Below are positions 29,636 through 40,006 of a stretch of 64,000 nt of DNA, in pieces. Source of the stretch: a bacterium (GTDB lineage: Bacteria > Zhuqueibacterota > Zhuqueibacteria > Residuimicrobiales > Oceaniaggregativiventaceae); contig JAKQNP010000032.1 in the NCBI GenBank assembly GCA_029565675.1, forward strand, positions 186,001 through 250,000, in the 5' to 3' direction. The number at the start of each line of letters is the position of its first letter. Within the stretch, counting starts at the first letter, position 1. Position numbers and translations under genes: made by a program. A model generated the notes under the pieces. That model had not been told where the DNA came from and made no database searches. It saw nothing but the letters and a program-made list of their open reading frames with translations.

Positions 29636-31774
29636 TCAGCGAATATATTGCATTTTTTGTATTAGACGAAAGTCATCGGCGATAAACTGGACAAAATAGA
29701 TACCGCTGGCGACTCGCTTACCCGAATCGTCGGTCGCATCCCATGCCAACCGATGATAGCCGGATGTTTGTACTTCATCAGCCAATTGCTTGACCTGCTG
29801 ACCGTGCAAATCATAAATCATCACCTCGATTTTGCTGGTCTGGCTGAGCTCAAATTCGATCGCCACCTGGTCGTTGAACGGGTTCGGGTAAACCGGCAAA
29901 AGGCGATGGCTCTCGGGTGTCGAAACGACAACAGCAACCGGTCCGTGAAAGGTTTCGTTGCCGCCGACATCGATATCGGATATCTTGTAGTAATAGACAT
30001 TGCCAGCCGCAATATCCGCGTCAACAAAACGATAATTTTGCACGGCCTGGCTGTTCATTGCACCGGGAATCAACTCTTTATTCAAGCGCAAAAAATAGCC
30101 TTGTTCATCAGTGCTGCGATAGATGTTAAAACCAAGATTCTGTGTTTCAGACTGCGTGAGCCAACTCAACACCACGTGATCGTTTTGCCGCAAAGCGGTG
30201 AAATGGGTCAGTTCAATTGCATTAATCTCCGACTCAACGTTTAAATTTTCAACCAGCCAATCCGCCCAACCACCAAAGGGCTGATTGCCGGGATTTTCAA
30301 AATAAGCCGCCTTGATAGAGCGGCTGTCAAGAGTAAACATGATCCGATTGACGGCTTCACCGCGCATGGTGAGCCGGACCAGGGTCTGCCATTCCCGCAA
30401 GACATTCCATCCAGGGGCTAGCCCGGCGCCGATTCCATCGGCATGAGTTTCGATGTGATAAAAAGCGCCCTTGTTTTCCAGGTTGCAGCGATAACCGTCT
30501 TGGAGATCCAATCCCCACTCTACTGCCGGATCGGCAAGGCTTGCAGAAAGATTCCCCTGGCCAATTATATCGCAGCAAAAGGCTTGCAGAGTTCGCAGCG
30601 TGTCGGTTGAACCCAATTTGAGCTGCAACACGAGATCGACTTTATTGCTCTGCAACTGTTCGCTGCGAGAAACCAAGGCCCGCACCATCAGCGGCGGCGC
30701 CTGTTCGCTTATCAGCGGCACGTATCCCAAATCGTGCGAGAGCAGATGCCAGGGCGTAAAGCCCCGATCCGGTTGATTGGCAAGGTAATTGTAATAGGCG
30801 GCCTCCAGGGATGCCTCGTCTATCGACAGAGAGGCGTAGGGGCTGGAACCGATCTCCCACTCCAGCGTCACAAGGGTCTGCCATTCACTGGTAACAAAAA
30901 AACCTTGCCGAGCCGTTTCACCTATACTCTTCCCTTGCAGAGCAAGATGGTAAAAATTCGGGTTGGCAACCATAGCGACATCGTACTGTTCCGCAAGAAT
31001 GGTATTCAGCAGAAAAAACGGGGTTTCCTGGGGCATGCCTAGTTCTGAACTAAAAAAAATGTCCGCGATGATACCCTGCAACGTTCGCGGCGTTTCGCCT
31101 TTGAGAATGCGCAACTGAAAATCAGCGCGCAATTTGCCGTCCAGCCGCAAGTCGTTTTGCACCAGCAACAGCCGGCACTCCAGGCTGTCGGTGATGGTCG
31201 GAGCCAGGTGCAGGGTGTCGGTCCCTTGTGCCGCAGTTGGCCAATAGGCAGCAAGTGGTCTTGCGTCGGCATTATCGCGAAAATAAGCAGCAGACAGAGT
31301 TGACGTTTTCATGGGCACGGCCGTATCCATCGTGTTTTTAATACGCCATCCAAGGATAGCAATCGTGCACCAATCCTTGCCCACCTGCCACCAACCGTTG
31401 GACATCTCTTTAAAGGTCTTCGGGGTGAGGTTGGGACGGGCGAAAAGGGCAATCCGCGCAGTTCCGTCGGCTTGCCGGAAAACATTTTGATAAAAAAGAG
31501 AATCCGGAGCAGACCAGCGAATCCCTTCTTCCCGAGGCAACGGCTGTAAAATCGATGGATCATATCGAATATCGCAAGTAAACGAATGGAGATAGCGAAT
31601 AGCAGAACCCTGCTCATCCTGTTGGACCTGCAGTGCCATTTCCAATTTGCCGTCGATGCTTTTGTCATTGCGCGTCACGATGGTGCGCACGCGCAGATCG
31701 GCCGGCAGAACAGATGTGGCCAACAAAAGGGTGAAAAGCAGCAACCCTGGCCAGTTGATTCTTTCGCGAATCAT
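29636..31774 (-). CDS. Secreted protein with three internal repeats and T9SS sorting domain
   Basis: A 712-residue exported protein. The ATG at 31774 (GGGTGG upstream) opens a signal peptide (WPGLLLFTLLLATSVLPADL). About residues 25-545 contain three copies of a module of about 170-200 residues. Each has R(Y/T)L..F/I..DI near its start, a W(C/Q)T(L/I)..L box near its end, and a closing (A/K)AAY(F/Y) segment: TLSAAYFRDNADARPL, SLEAAYYNYLANQP and SIKAAYFENPGNQP. A fibronectin-like module (about 545-630) and a T9SS tail (VYPNPFNDQVAIEFELS ... RVASGIYFVQF) follow. The repeats are beta-rich and cohesin-like in pattern, but I cannot assign them to a family. Confidence 0.8.
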   Translation of the reverse strand: MIRERINWPGLLLFTLLLATSVLPADLRVRTIVTRNDKSIDGKLEMALQVQQDEQGSAIRYLHSFTCDIRYDPSILQPLPREEGIRWSAPDSLFYQNVFRQADGTARIALFARPNLTPKTFKEMSNGWWQVGKDWCTIAILGWRIKNTMDTAVPMKTSTLSAAYFRDNADARPLAAYWPTAAQGTDTLHLAPTITDSLECRLLLVQNDLRLDGKLRADFQLRILKGETPRTLQGIIADIFFSSELGMPQETPFFLLNTILAEQYDVAMVANPNFYHLALQGKSIGETARQGFFVTSEWQTLVTLEWEIGSSPYASLSIDEASLEAAYYNYLANQPDRGFTPWHLLSHDLGYVPLISEQAPPLMVRALVSRSEQLQSNKVDLVLQLKLGSTDTLRTLQAFCCDIIGQGNLSASLADPAVEWGLDLQDGYRCNLENKGAFYHIETHADGIGAGLAPGWNVLREWQTLVRLTMRGEAVNRIMFTLDSRSIKAAYFENPGNQPFGGWADWLVENLNVESEINAIELTHFTALRQNDHVVLSWLTQSETQNLGFNIYRSTDEQGYFLRLNKELIPGAMNSQAVQNYRFVDADIAAGNVYYYKISDIDVGGNETFHGPVAVVVSTPESHRLLPVYPNPFNDQVAIEFELSQTSKIEVMIYDLHGQQVKQLADEVQTSGYHRLAWDATDDSGKRVASGIYFVQFIADDFRLIQKMQYIR

Positions 31775-31930
31775 ATAGACCACCCGAATTGCCCCGCAAA
31801 GCTCACACTGTTGCCTCTACGTCCCATGTGATCGATGCAGGAGCGACCCAAATGCGGCAATTTACGCTTGAGTTTTATTATGTCGCGATTCCGCCTGACT
31901 GAACATACAAATAAAGTGCCATAGATAATA

Positions 31931-31961
31931 AAAAAGGCGCAGCTGGATTACAGCTGCGCCT
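31931..31961 (-). terminator. Intrinsic terminator after the GWxTD gene
   Basis: AGGCGCAGCTG (31935-31945) pairs with CAGCTGCGCCT (31951-31961) around GATTA. Read leftward the stem runs into TTTTTATTAT. It lies 32 bases after the GWxTD gene stop. Confidence 0.85.
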
Positions 31962-31993
31962 GAGCACAATTTCGGCAAAGCGGTCAGAGATGA

Positions 31994-33448
31994 TCAATCA
32001 TACATGGTACCAACACTCGATGCGCCACCTGAAGCTGTCAGGAAGCGGGACCATTCGCTATCGTAGATTTCTCCCCGGGCGGTAGAGTGGACCAATTCGA
32101 GGTCACCCATTCCGCGACGATCGACGAAGATGAAATTGACTCCTCCCTGGACGGAGTAATAGTGCCAGACTTCATAAGCGCGTGTATCGGTGCTGAACGG
32201 GAAACGCTCGCGTTCATCCGGAAAACCATAGACCATGATAACCCGTCCCCTATCGGTCTGCCAACCGTTCTTGAATGTGCCTTTGAATTCTTCGTTGGCG
32301 GTTTGCAGTCGACGCATATATTCAATTTTATATTCGTTGACGGGTGTGCCTGGTGTCTGGTCGCGATCAGCCCAAAACTTTTTCAAAAATTCTCGTTTGC
32401 CCTCAACATTCTTGATCCGTTTCCAGGTTTGGCGTTCCTCTTTGGAAGTGATATAGCGAGAAAAGTCGAATTCAGTATCCAATTCATCTTTGCTCATCGT
32501 ATCGTAGCGGCCGGCATCCACTCCTGGGCTGCCTGCACCGCTTACCTCCTCTTTCTTTTCAAAGCGTGCACCGCCCTCGGCATAATCTTCCTCACGGTAA
32601 ACATAAAAACGGCGGGTGGATTGTGCTTTTTCACCGCTCAATTGATCTTCAACATTCATCACCAGACTATATGCCCCGGAGAGCAAGGTCACCACATTGA
32701 GGGCATTGACTTCAACTGCTGATTTGCCTGGCTTTGGCCGAACACGCGGAGCCCATTCTTTTTGCAGCTTGCCATCTGCATCGTAGATCTGGTACTGCAC
32801 GCTATAAGAGGAGGGCGATTGGCTGGGATCAGCTTTGAGATGATAGATTTCCGAATAAGCATAGAGTACCGGCAAACCGATGCCATACAGCGCCGTCGGA
32901 TGTGGCAAAATAGAGTAACCGTTTTTCGTATATGGCGTGGTCAAAGAATCGCGGGTGATGTTCGATGCCAATTCGATATCGCTGACCAGGAGCGAGTCTC
33001 CGTCAAACGCCAGGAGTTGGGCTGCAAACTCGATGGTATTTTCTTGTTTGCTGTTGTCATCGATCACGGTCAAACGAACCTTGAAAATACCATCAGGCAG
33101 AAGAAAGGAGTTGATGAGGGCCATCGATTGCCCAACGGTGATGGATTCCAGTTTGTCAACATCGTTAAAACTGGTCCAGATTTTTGTGTCAACGAGAGAA
33201 TCCTCGGCCATAATTTCAGCCTTAACAGTGAACTGAGCGCGAAAGACAGAATCAACCGGCAGATAAGTCAAGGACGACCGCTGCAAAGAGACATAGAATT
33301 CAAAAAAGGTACTATCAGACGAAAAGCTGAATCGGTTGTAATCCGCACTGAATTGAGGGCCTGTCGGTTGAGAAAATGCTGTGCCCAGGACCAGCATAAT
33401 CGACAACAGGACGCCAATGGTTGCTAATCGCTTCACTTGCCACATCAT
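31994..33448 (-). CDS. GWxTD-domain secreted protein
   Basis: A 484-residue exported protein with a signal peptide (RLATIGVLLSIMLVLGTAFSQ). Residues about 27-300 are beta-rich, with repeated Ig-like strands. The C-terminal part (about 335-470) is the GWxTD domain: a helical lead with KREFLKKFWADRDQTPGTP and EYMRRLQTANE, then NGWQTDRGRVIMVYGFPDE and YEVWHYYSVQGGVNFIFVD. The domain is widespread in KSB1, Calditrichota, Bacteroidota and relatives, and its function is unknown. GGAGG seven bases before the ATG supports the start. It stands alone between terminators and is not clearly in an operon. Confidence 0.88.
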   Translation of the reverse strand: MMWQVKRLATIGVLLSIMLVLGTAFSQPTGPQFSADYNRFSFSSDSTFFEFYVSLQRSSLTYLPVDSVFRAQFTVKAEIMAEDSLVDTKIWTSFNDVDKLESITVGQSMALINSFLLPDGIFKVRLTVIDDNSKQENTIEFAAQLLAFDGDSLLVSDIELASNITRDSLTTPYTKNGYSILPHPTALYGIGLPVLYAYSEIYHLKADPSQSPSSYSVQYQIYDADGKLQKEWAPRVRPKPGKSAVEVNALNVVTLLSGAYSLVMNVEDQLSGEKAQSTRRFYVYREEDYAEGGARFEKKEEVSGAGSPGVDAGRYDTMSKDELDTEFDFSRYITSKEERQTWKRIKNVEGKREFLKKFWADRDQTPGTPVNEYKIEYMRRLQTANEEFKGTFKNGWQTDRGRVIMVYGFPDERERFPFSTDTRAYEVWHYYSVQGGVNFIFVDRRGMGDLELVHSTARGEIYDSEWSRFLTASGGASSVGTMYD

Positions 33449-33729
33449 TGCAATGCCTCCATGAATTATAACTCGTCTCGGTGCAAAACACCGAATCCAT
33501 AAAAAAATATTTGGGCGGTTCGCCCGGCTATCAAAGAATCAGTTTTCGTTAACAACGTAAACAAATCGTCTCTTTGGTGGATCTTGTTTGCAAAACCTTT
33601 GTTATCCTTTTGTTGTGCGCGATTTCGCTGAGCTCGGCAGGGCGGCTGAATGACCGTTTGCTGCCATCTGCCGGTATAGTGACAATGTGGTTCTTTTTGG
33701 CTCGATTGCGGGATCTGTGGATTGGACCT

Positions 33730-36700
33730 CTAGCTCTCTGCCGGAACCAAATTAGATTCGGCACGCTCATTTTCTTCTCTCTCGAAACGAACCGAAACAA
33801 TTTTTGAGACGCCCTCTTCTTCGGTTGTCACCCCATAGAGCTGATTCGCGGCACGCATGGTTAACTTGTTGTGCGTGACAACAATAAACTGGGTTTGATC
33901 GGAAAAATTCTTTAAGGCATTGGTAAAACGCTGTACGTTTTGATCATCCAGAGGAGCGTCCACTTCATCAAAAATGCACATCGGACTCGGTTTGACCAGA
34001 TAGATGGCAAAAAGCAATGAAATTGCGGTCAACGACTTTTCTCCGCCGGATAAAAGGGTCAATGCACTGAGGCGCTTGCCGCCTGGAGTGGCATAGATGT
34101 CAATATCCGATTCGAGTGGGTCTTTATCGCCCCCCAGCACCAGACTGGCGCGGCCTCCCTCGAAAAAGGAGCGAAAGACCGTGGTGAAATTCTTTTGAAT
34201 TTGCTCAAAAGTTTCGAGAAATTTTTTCCGTGCTGTTGCATTGATGATCTCAATGGTGTCGGTGAGATCTTTGCGTGCGCTGATCAAATCGTTTTTTTGC
34301 CCCAGCAAAAAATCGAAACGCTCTTTTTCCTGTTCGTATTCCTTAAGTGCCAGCAGATTGACCGGGCCAAAACTTTCGATGCGTTCTCGATAGGAATCCA
34401 CGGTCTGCCGCATCGTCTCGACGTCCAGATCTTCAGCTGTTGCCGCGGATTGGAGTTCGACATGGTATTCATCCATGATGCGGGTTTTGAGGTTTTCAGC
34501 GCGCAATTTTAACTCTGACAAGCGCAATTCATTGGAATGAACCACATTTCCCAACTCTTCCGTCTTGCTGCGACCCGAGCGAATCATTTTTTCTTTTTCA
34601 GCCAACAGGGTATTGACTTTGTGTTCTTCTTGCTGCAAAACCTCAAGCTTTTCTTGCACCTTGCGCAACTTTTCCTGATTTTCTGCCACCAACCGGCTGT
34701 ATTCTGTGTTCAATTCAGTCAGTTCTGTCACCTCATCTGCGGCGCGAAGGGCTTCTTGTGTGCGGTTTTCCAGCAATGATTCGCTTTCCATCACCTGGCG
34801 CTGCAAAGAATCGCGCTCGCGGTGCAGGCTGTCGAAGTGACTCTGTAACGTTGCGACCTCGACATTGACTGCTTGCACTTGTTCAGCAAAGTCATTGACT
34901 TCCTTCTCCAGCGCACGTACCTGGTCGGCAAAAATCTGTGCTTGTTCACCCAACTTTTGCCGGCGGAGATGGAGATCTTCAGCGTTGAAACTCTGTTCCT
35001 GCAAGACCTGGCCGACCTGGGTGAGCTCTTTGATCAACCGTTCCCGTTCCAATTGCTGCTTTTCCCGCGATTCGGTCAACGATTGATCTTCATAGTTGAG
35101 GCGCCCCAATTCGACCCGGATGGCGCTCAAAGATTCATCCAGGGCGCGAATGGCATTCTCTAATTCTTCAGAATCGATTTTGGCCGCATGGGCAGCCTGC
35201 TCGACTTCTGACATGCTTCGTCGGCGCTTCTCGGCCAAGACTTCTATGTCATTTATCTCACGTTCCAAAGCTTGCAATTGTTCCTGTCGGCCGATAAATT
35301 CAGATTGTCTCTTGCTTTGGCTGCCGCCACGAATCATGCCCCAACTGCTGAAGAGCTCGCCCGCCAGGGTTACCACATTGACCTGTTTTTCCTGCAGAGA
35401 CTTGAAAAGGCGCTGTGCTGTCTGAAAATCCTGCACCACCAGATAATTGCCCAACAACGCCCGCACCACCGGCTGGTAGACGGGGTCGAAATGGACGAGT
35501 TCGTCGGCCCAACCGACAACTCCAAGATCTTGGACAATTTCTTCTCGTTTTGGGGAAACACGGATCTGTTGAACAGGCAAAAACGAGACCACGCCTTTTT
35601 TGTCCTGCTTCAGCAGTTCGATACCTTGAAAAGCGCGTTCAGGAGTATCGACGACAAGAAAAGTCGCCGCTTCGCTCAAGGCGGCAGCAATGGCGGCGCC
35701 ATATTCGTGGCGGATGCGCAGAATGTTGGCAATCGGCCCAAAATTGGCAAAACCATTTTCCCGCATGGTAGCGAGATGGCGCACACCTGCCGGATAATCC
35801 TCAAAGTTCTCGATCAGCCGCTTGATCATCGCTGCCTGATTCTTTAAAACCTCAGCGCGGTTTTGATCCTGTAAATAGGCCTTTTGCAGCCCTTCAAATG
35901 AACGCCGACTCTCCTCTTCTTCTTGACGCCTGCGGTTCAAACGCCGGCGTTTCTCCTCAATCTGCTGCGCAAGCTTTTCTTCTTGTTCGCGAACCAAGGT
36001 CAACCGGTCGATGACCTGACGATAGCGCTCGACATATTGCTCTTCTTCTCTTTCCAGTTCCGCCAGACGACTGCTCAGATTTTCCTCATTGGCTTTGAGC
36101 CGTTCCCCTTCGTTTTGTTTGCGGCTGACCTCTTCAGTAATGCGCAAAATCCCAATCTCTGTTTCTTTGGCTTGCTGGCGAGTCTGATCGAATTGCTCTT
36201 TAATTTCCTGATAGGCGGTGAATCGCTTCTGATATTCTGCCCGTTTTTCCGCCAGACGGGCTTCTGCATCACTTCTCTTGAGCTCGGCTTCTGAGAAATC
36301 GGATTTTAGAATGGCCAGCCGGGCGACAAAATTCTTTTCCTCGGCGTTATAGCGGGAACGGTTTTCTTCCAGAGAGCGCAACCGTTCTTTGTTGATGAGA
36401 ATGCGTTCGCTGTATTTCTGGATCTCTTTTTCAATCCCATTGTGGACTTTTTGCTCTTCAGTGATCTGCAGTTCCAGCTCCAACAATTTCAAACGATTGC
36501 CTTCATAGTCGGCATCGGAAAGCGCCAGAGTGCTGGCGGCTTTCTCCCGTTCATCTTGTAAAAACTCGAGTTTTGTTGCCAGAGGCTCCAGCTCTCGCAT
36601 GATCTCTGTGTAATCATGCGTCGCCAGTTTGATTTCGATCTCTTTTAGCTCACGAGTCATCTCTTGATAATGCTCGGCTCGGCTGACCTGACGCCGCAGC

Positions 36701-37311
36701 GATCTAACGGACTTTTCCACCTCAGACATGATGTCTTCGATGCGCAAAAGATCCTTTTCGGTGGCTTCCAGCTTGCGAAAGGTGGCTTTGAGACGCAACT
36801 TGTATTTGGTGATGCCGGCAGCCTCTTCAAAGATTTTCCGGCGCTCTTCATCCTTACCGTTCAAGATCTGTTCCACCTGCGGCAACTCGATCACAGAATA
36901 GGTGCCAGGGCCCAACCCTGTATCCATAAACAGATCGAGAATGTCCTTTAAGCGGACTTGGTTGCCATTGATCAAATACTGGCTTTCGCCGGAACGGAAA
37001 AGTCGCCGCGTGATCAACACTTCAGAATATTCAACCGGCAGCAGGTTTTTCGTGTTTTCAATCTTTAGAGATACCTCCGCCATGCCAACGGGCTTGGCGC
37101 TGGCAGATCCGTTGAAAATGACGTTTTCCATGCGTTCGCTGCGCAGCACACCGCTGCGTTGTTCACCCATGACCCAGCGAATGGCATCGACAACGTTGCT
37201 CTTTCCACAGCCATTGGGCCCGACGATACCGGTAATACCGTCTTTAAATACCACATTGACTTTTTTGGCGAAAGACTTGAAACCGACAATGTTCAATTCT
37301 GAAAGATACAC
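33730..37311 (-). CDS. smc: Chromosome segregation protein SMC
   Basis: SMC is the ATPase of bacterial condensin, loaded at parS by ParB. It has 1193 residues, full length. The Walker A loop GPNGCGKSNV is at 31-40. Long coiled coils (about 170-500 and 660-1010) flank a hinge (about 510-650) with VVSFLPVQQI and VVTLAGELFSSWGMIRGGS (in parts). The signature LSGGEKSLTAIS and Walker B CIFDEVDAPLDDQN are near 1090-1130. The start is GTG (GTG TAT CTT) with AGGGG four or five bases upstream; the N-terminus MYLSELNIVGFKSFA is typical. scpA and scpB are not in the window. Confidence 0.97.
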   Translation of the reverse strand: MYLSELNIVGFKSFAKKVNVVFKDGITGIVGPNGCGKSNVVDAIRWVMGEQRSGVLRSERMENVIFNGSASAKPVGMAEVSLKIENTKNLLPVEYSEVLITRRLFRSGESQYLINGNQVRLKDILDLFMDTGLGPGTYSVIELPQVEQILNGKDEERRKIFEEAAGITKYKLRLKATFRKLEATEKDLLRIEDIMSEVEKSVRSLRRQVSRAEHYQEMTRELKEIEIKLATHDYTEIMRELEPLATKLEFLQDEREKAASTLALSDADYEGNRLKLLELELQITEEQKVHNGIEKEIQKYSERILINKERLRSLEENRSRYNAEEKNFVARLAILKSDFSEAELKRSDAEARLAEKRAEYQKRFTAYQEIKEQFDQTRQQAKETEIGILRITEEVSRKQNEGERLKANEENLSSRLAELEREEEQYVERYRQVIDRLTLVREQEEKLAQQIEEKRRRLNRRRQEEEESRRSFEGLQKAYLQDQNRAEVLKNQAAMIKRLIENFEDYPAGVRHLATMRENGFANFGPIANILRIRHEYGAAIAAALSEAATFLVVDTPERAFQGIELLKQDKKGVVSFLPVQQIRVSPKREEIVQDLGVVGWADELVHFDPVYQPVVRALLGNYLVVQDFQTAQRLFKSLQEKQVNVVTLAGELFSSWGMIRGGSQSKRQSEFIGRQEQLQALEREINDIEVLAEKRRRSMSEVEQAAHAAKIDSEELENAIRALDESLSAIRVELGRLNYEDQSLTESREKQQLERERLIKELTQVGQVLQEQSFNAEDLHLRRQKLGEQAQIFADQVRALEKEVNDFAEQVQAVNVEVATLQSHFDSLHRERDSLQRQVMESESLLENRTQEALRAADEVTELTELNTEYSRLVAENQEKLRKVQEKLEVLQQEEHKVNTLLAEKEKMIRSGRSKTEELGNVVHSNELRLSELKLRAENLKTRIMDEYHVELQSAATAEDLDVETMRQTVDSYRERIESFGPVNLLALKEYEQEKERFDFLLGQKNDLISARKDLTDTIEIINATARKKFLETFEQIQKNFTTVFRSFFEGGRASLVLGGDKDPLESDIDIYATPGGKRLSALTLLSGGEKSLTAISLLFAIYLVKPSPMCIFDEVDAPLDDQNVQRFTNALKNFSDQTQFIVVTHNKLTMRAANQLYGVTTEEEGVSKIVSVRFEREENERAESNLVPAES

Positions 37312-37480
37312 AGGCCCCTATTCGGTTGAAGTTCTGATTCATTTCGCAGTAAACTTGTTAAAATACAATTTGGGCATCCTAAAATCAAGCAATAAATTGC
37401 TGTAGCTGCAAGCCAAAATCCACTTGTCAGCCACTTGTCCGCGGAAGAGATTCGGAAATGGTTAAAAGTTGCCGGCCTCA

Positions 37481-39937
37481 TCAGCTGAAAAAATACTTGA
37501 TGTATGAAATAAACGAAGAATTGCGCTCGAGCAACATGCCCAAAACCGCCACGGCTGCGCCGAGAAAAAGAAGCAACAAAAACATCTGACCGACCGAGTA
37601 TTGCAGCATTACCCGCAATCCGCGCAGCATTCGCAAGAACAGCCAGAGCAGAACCAGAATGATGGCAATCGCCACTGCCAGGTGCAAATTCTGACGTTCC
37701 AAAGTGCGAAACACAGCTATCGACAATGGAAAGAGAAAAAGAAGATTCGATGGCAACCACAGACAGAAAGCCACGATTTGCCGCAATCGGATCGACCGCC
37801 GTTGGAGAACAACGATAAACTTGATCAGAAGCGACTGTAAAATGGCCAGCGAAAGCATTCCGATAGTCAGCAACGGGATTAAGTATTGAGGATTCCATAT
37901 CAACCAGATCATACGGTACTTGACATCTGGATCTTTAAACAACCAGGATAAAAAATGATCGAAAAGCGGTTGCGAGCGAGCATAAAATGCCGCGCTGGCG
38001 ATGATCAATGCCGGCAAAAGAAAATTGATCACGCCCGTGATCAAAGTCAGCGGGAAATTGACTTGCCGGTTTTCCATCAAGTCGATATAAAAACCATGCG
38101 GAAAAAGAAAAATCCGACGGAGGTATTCGCGATACCGCCGATCGTTTTTAAGCAAAAGCAGAAACAAAACCAGGGCGAACAAGCCGATTAAAACAAAGAG
38201 GATGGGTTCATCTTTTTCTCCCTCCGTCACAATCAGCGTCGGATACTTTTGTTGGCGATAATGGGCTTCACACACGTTGGCCGCCGGTCTTGGATGATCA
38301 TGCTGGTCGAACAATCCGGCTCGAAAGAGGTTGTTGTCGACGGTCGGGCCCCAGAGAAGATGGGGCAGATCGCCTCGCCAATCGCGCAGTGGGCCGATTA
38401 CCAACCCGCGAGCTGATTCATGTGTCCGCAATAAAAGCAGTTCATGGGTCAAACACAAAGCCTGGTCGATGGCAACAGAATGCTCATCGGTTTTGCCATC
38501 ACCCCGCAACGGCTGTTCGAGCTTGACCCATTGAGTCGCACCCGGCGAAATCTGGTCGATTGAAACCAAATAGATCAGCCGTTCATCGGTTTGAGACGGC
38601 ATTTTCTGCACGCCGAGAAAAAGTGGCCGCGAATCGATAGTTGCGGCTTGATCGCACAAGCGGCTTAACCACTCTGCAACCTGCGGATCATCAACAGCCA
38701 ACCCCTCACCCACTCCCCAGGCGCAAATTGACGGGTGGTGCCGGAAAGCCACGATCATCGACAAGAGCGCCTGTTCGACTCTCTTTTGGAAATCCTGGCG
38801 CAGCAAAATTAATGTCGGTACATCTTGCAACGGCAATTCGGGCAAAATCGCCAGCCCGAGTTCATCGCAAACCTCGACCATCCGGCTTGACGGTATATCC
38901 GCAAAGGGGTGGACGGCATTACCACCCAGAGAACGAATCCGCATCATGTCGCGGGTAAACCTGGAAAGCGCCGAATCTGCGGGCGCCTGCTTGACACCCA
39001 GATCCTCAACCCATTGTATCGCCTGCAACCCGATCCAATTGTCTTTAAAAACCAAGTTGCCGGTATCTCGTTGAGCAAAAACCACTTCGCCTGCGTAGAT
39101 CCCGGAGCCATCCCGCCTCAATTCGACGCGCAAACGATAGCGATGCGGATTGCTCGGTGTCCAGGTCTGCAGTTTGGTTCTCGATATCACAATTTCAGTT
39201 GTGTCGCCTGTCACTCGGATCGGCAAAAAGCTCTGCCAAACAGTCTTTGCCGTTTGGATCTCATCGATGGCGGCATAACAGCGTTGATCGACGGTGATTG
39301 GTCGATCGCTTTTCCAGATCAGACGCACCTGCCAGTCATCGGCGTTGTTTGCCGGCAACCGCAATTCAACAGCGGCCAGATAGGGCTTGCGCAGCGCAAA
39401 AAGCTTCATGGTGCGATAAATCCCTTTGCCCCGCACAGGCAATCCGCGCATACGAACCTGCAAAGGCAGAGAATGGTGTGCCTGCAAACGCGAGTCCACT
39501 TCCAACATCAAATGGTGGCTGCTATCCGTACCGAGCAATTCAGCCGGAACCGGCAGGGAGGCTGGCAAGCCATTGCCGTTGCCACCGCCAACGAATTTTT
39601 CATCGATATAGACAGAAAACGGCGAATCCATGCGTTCGAACAGCAAAAAAAGATCCCGATCTTCGGTATGAGCCAATTTGAATTGATGGTGGTAGCGCTC
39701 GTACGCTTGCCCACTCAAGAATTGTGGCAAGAAAATTTTGGCGGCGGTGCCATTTTCACCCACGAGTTGCCATTCTCCGCTCAAATCAATGCAATGGGCG
39801 AATACCGTATCGTGGTCAATATGCTGGAGCGAATAGCGCAGCGTCGACGCCGCAGTTGACCCAAAACAGGACGAGAGCGCAAACCACAGGATGATCGCAC
39901 GCAAAAAAGGCAATGACTGCTTTTCAAGCAACTTCAT
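37481..39937 (-). CDS. GH2-like exported domain fused to a six-helix membrane domain
   Basis: An 818-residue protein. After a signal peptide (FLRAIILWFALSSCFGS), residues about 35-560 follow the glycoside hydrolase family 2 plan: a jelly-roll (LSGEWQLVGEN, DLFLLFERMDSPFSVYIDEKFVG in parts), an Ig-like domain (about 190-295) and a TIM-barrel-like part (SRFTRDMMRIRSLGGNAVHP, VCDELGLAILPELPL, HPSICAWGVGEG). The usual W..NE acid/base motif reads WGVGEG, so the conserved Asn is lost. From about 575 there are six predicted membrane helices, with short loops and a basic segment after helix 1. The fusion is unusual. A sensor or anchor role is possible and activity is doubtful. Confidence 0.75.
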   Translation of the reverse strand: MKLLEKQSLPFLRAIILWFALSSCFGSTAASTLRYSLQHIDHDTVFAHCIDLSGEWQLVGENGTAAKIFLPQFLSGQAYERYHHQFKLAHTEDRDLFLLFERMDSPFSVYIDEKFVGGGNGNGLPASLPVPAELLGTDSSHHLMLEVDSRLQAHHSLPLQVRMRGLPVRGKGIYRTMKLFALRKPYLAAVELRLPANNADDWQVRLIWKSDRPITVDQRCYAAIDEIQTAKTVWQSFLPIRVTGDTTEIVISRTKLQTWTPSNPHRYRLRVELRRDGSGIYAGEVVFAQRDTGNLVFKDNWIGLQAIQWVEDLGVKQAPADSALSRFTRDMMRIRSLGGNAVHPFADIPSSRMVEVCDELGLAILPELPLQDVPTLILLRQDFQKRVEQALLSMIVAFRHHPSICAWGVGEGLAVDDPQVAEWLSRLCDQAATIDSRPLFLGVQKMPSQTDERLIYLVSIDQISPGATQWVKLEQPLRGDGKTDEHSVAIDQALCLTHELLLLRTHESARGLVIGPLRDWRGDLPHLLWGPTVDNNLFRAGLFDQHDHPRPAANVCEAHYRQQKYPTLIVTEGEKDEPILFVLIGLFALVLFLLLLKNDRRYREYLRRIFLFPHGFYIDLMENRQVNFPLTLITGVINFLLPALIIASAAFYARSQPLFDHFLSWLFKDPDVKYRMIWLIWNPQYLIPLLTIGMLSLAILQSLLIKFIVVLQRRSIRLRQIVAFCLWLPSNLLFLFPLSIAVFRTLERQNLHLAVAIAIILVLLWLFLRMLRGLRVMLQYSVGQMFLLLLFLGAAVAVLGMLLERNSSFISYIKYFFS

Positions 39938-40006
39938 AATCGGCAAGACCTCACACTGACTTTGGCTTCACCAGCCTTCTTTGAAGAACCGTAACGATGC
40001 GGCCCT

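Noticed and set aside
33574-33807. 77-codon frame on the plus strand with a hydrophobic start
   Set aside because: It runs antisense into the end of smc and begins at TTG without a ribosome-binding site.
38909-39859. 316-codon open frame on the plus strand
   Set aside because: Antisense to the GH2-like gene, with low-complexity polar sequence and no ribosome-binding site.
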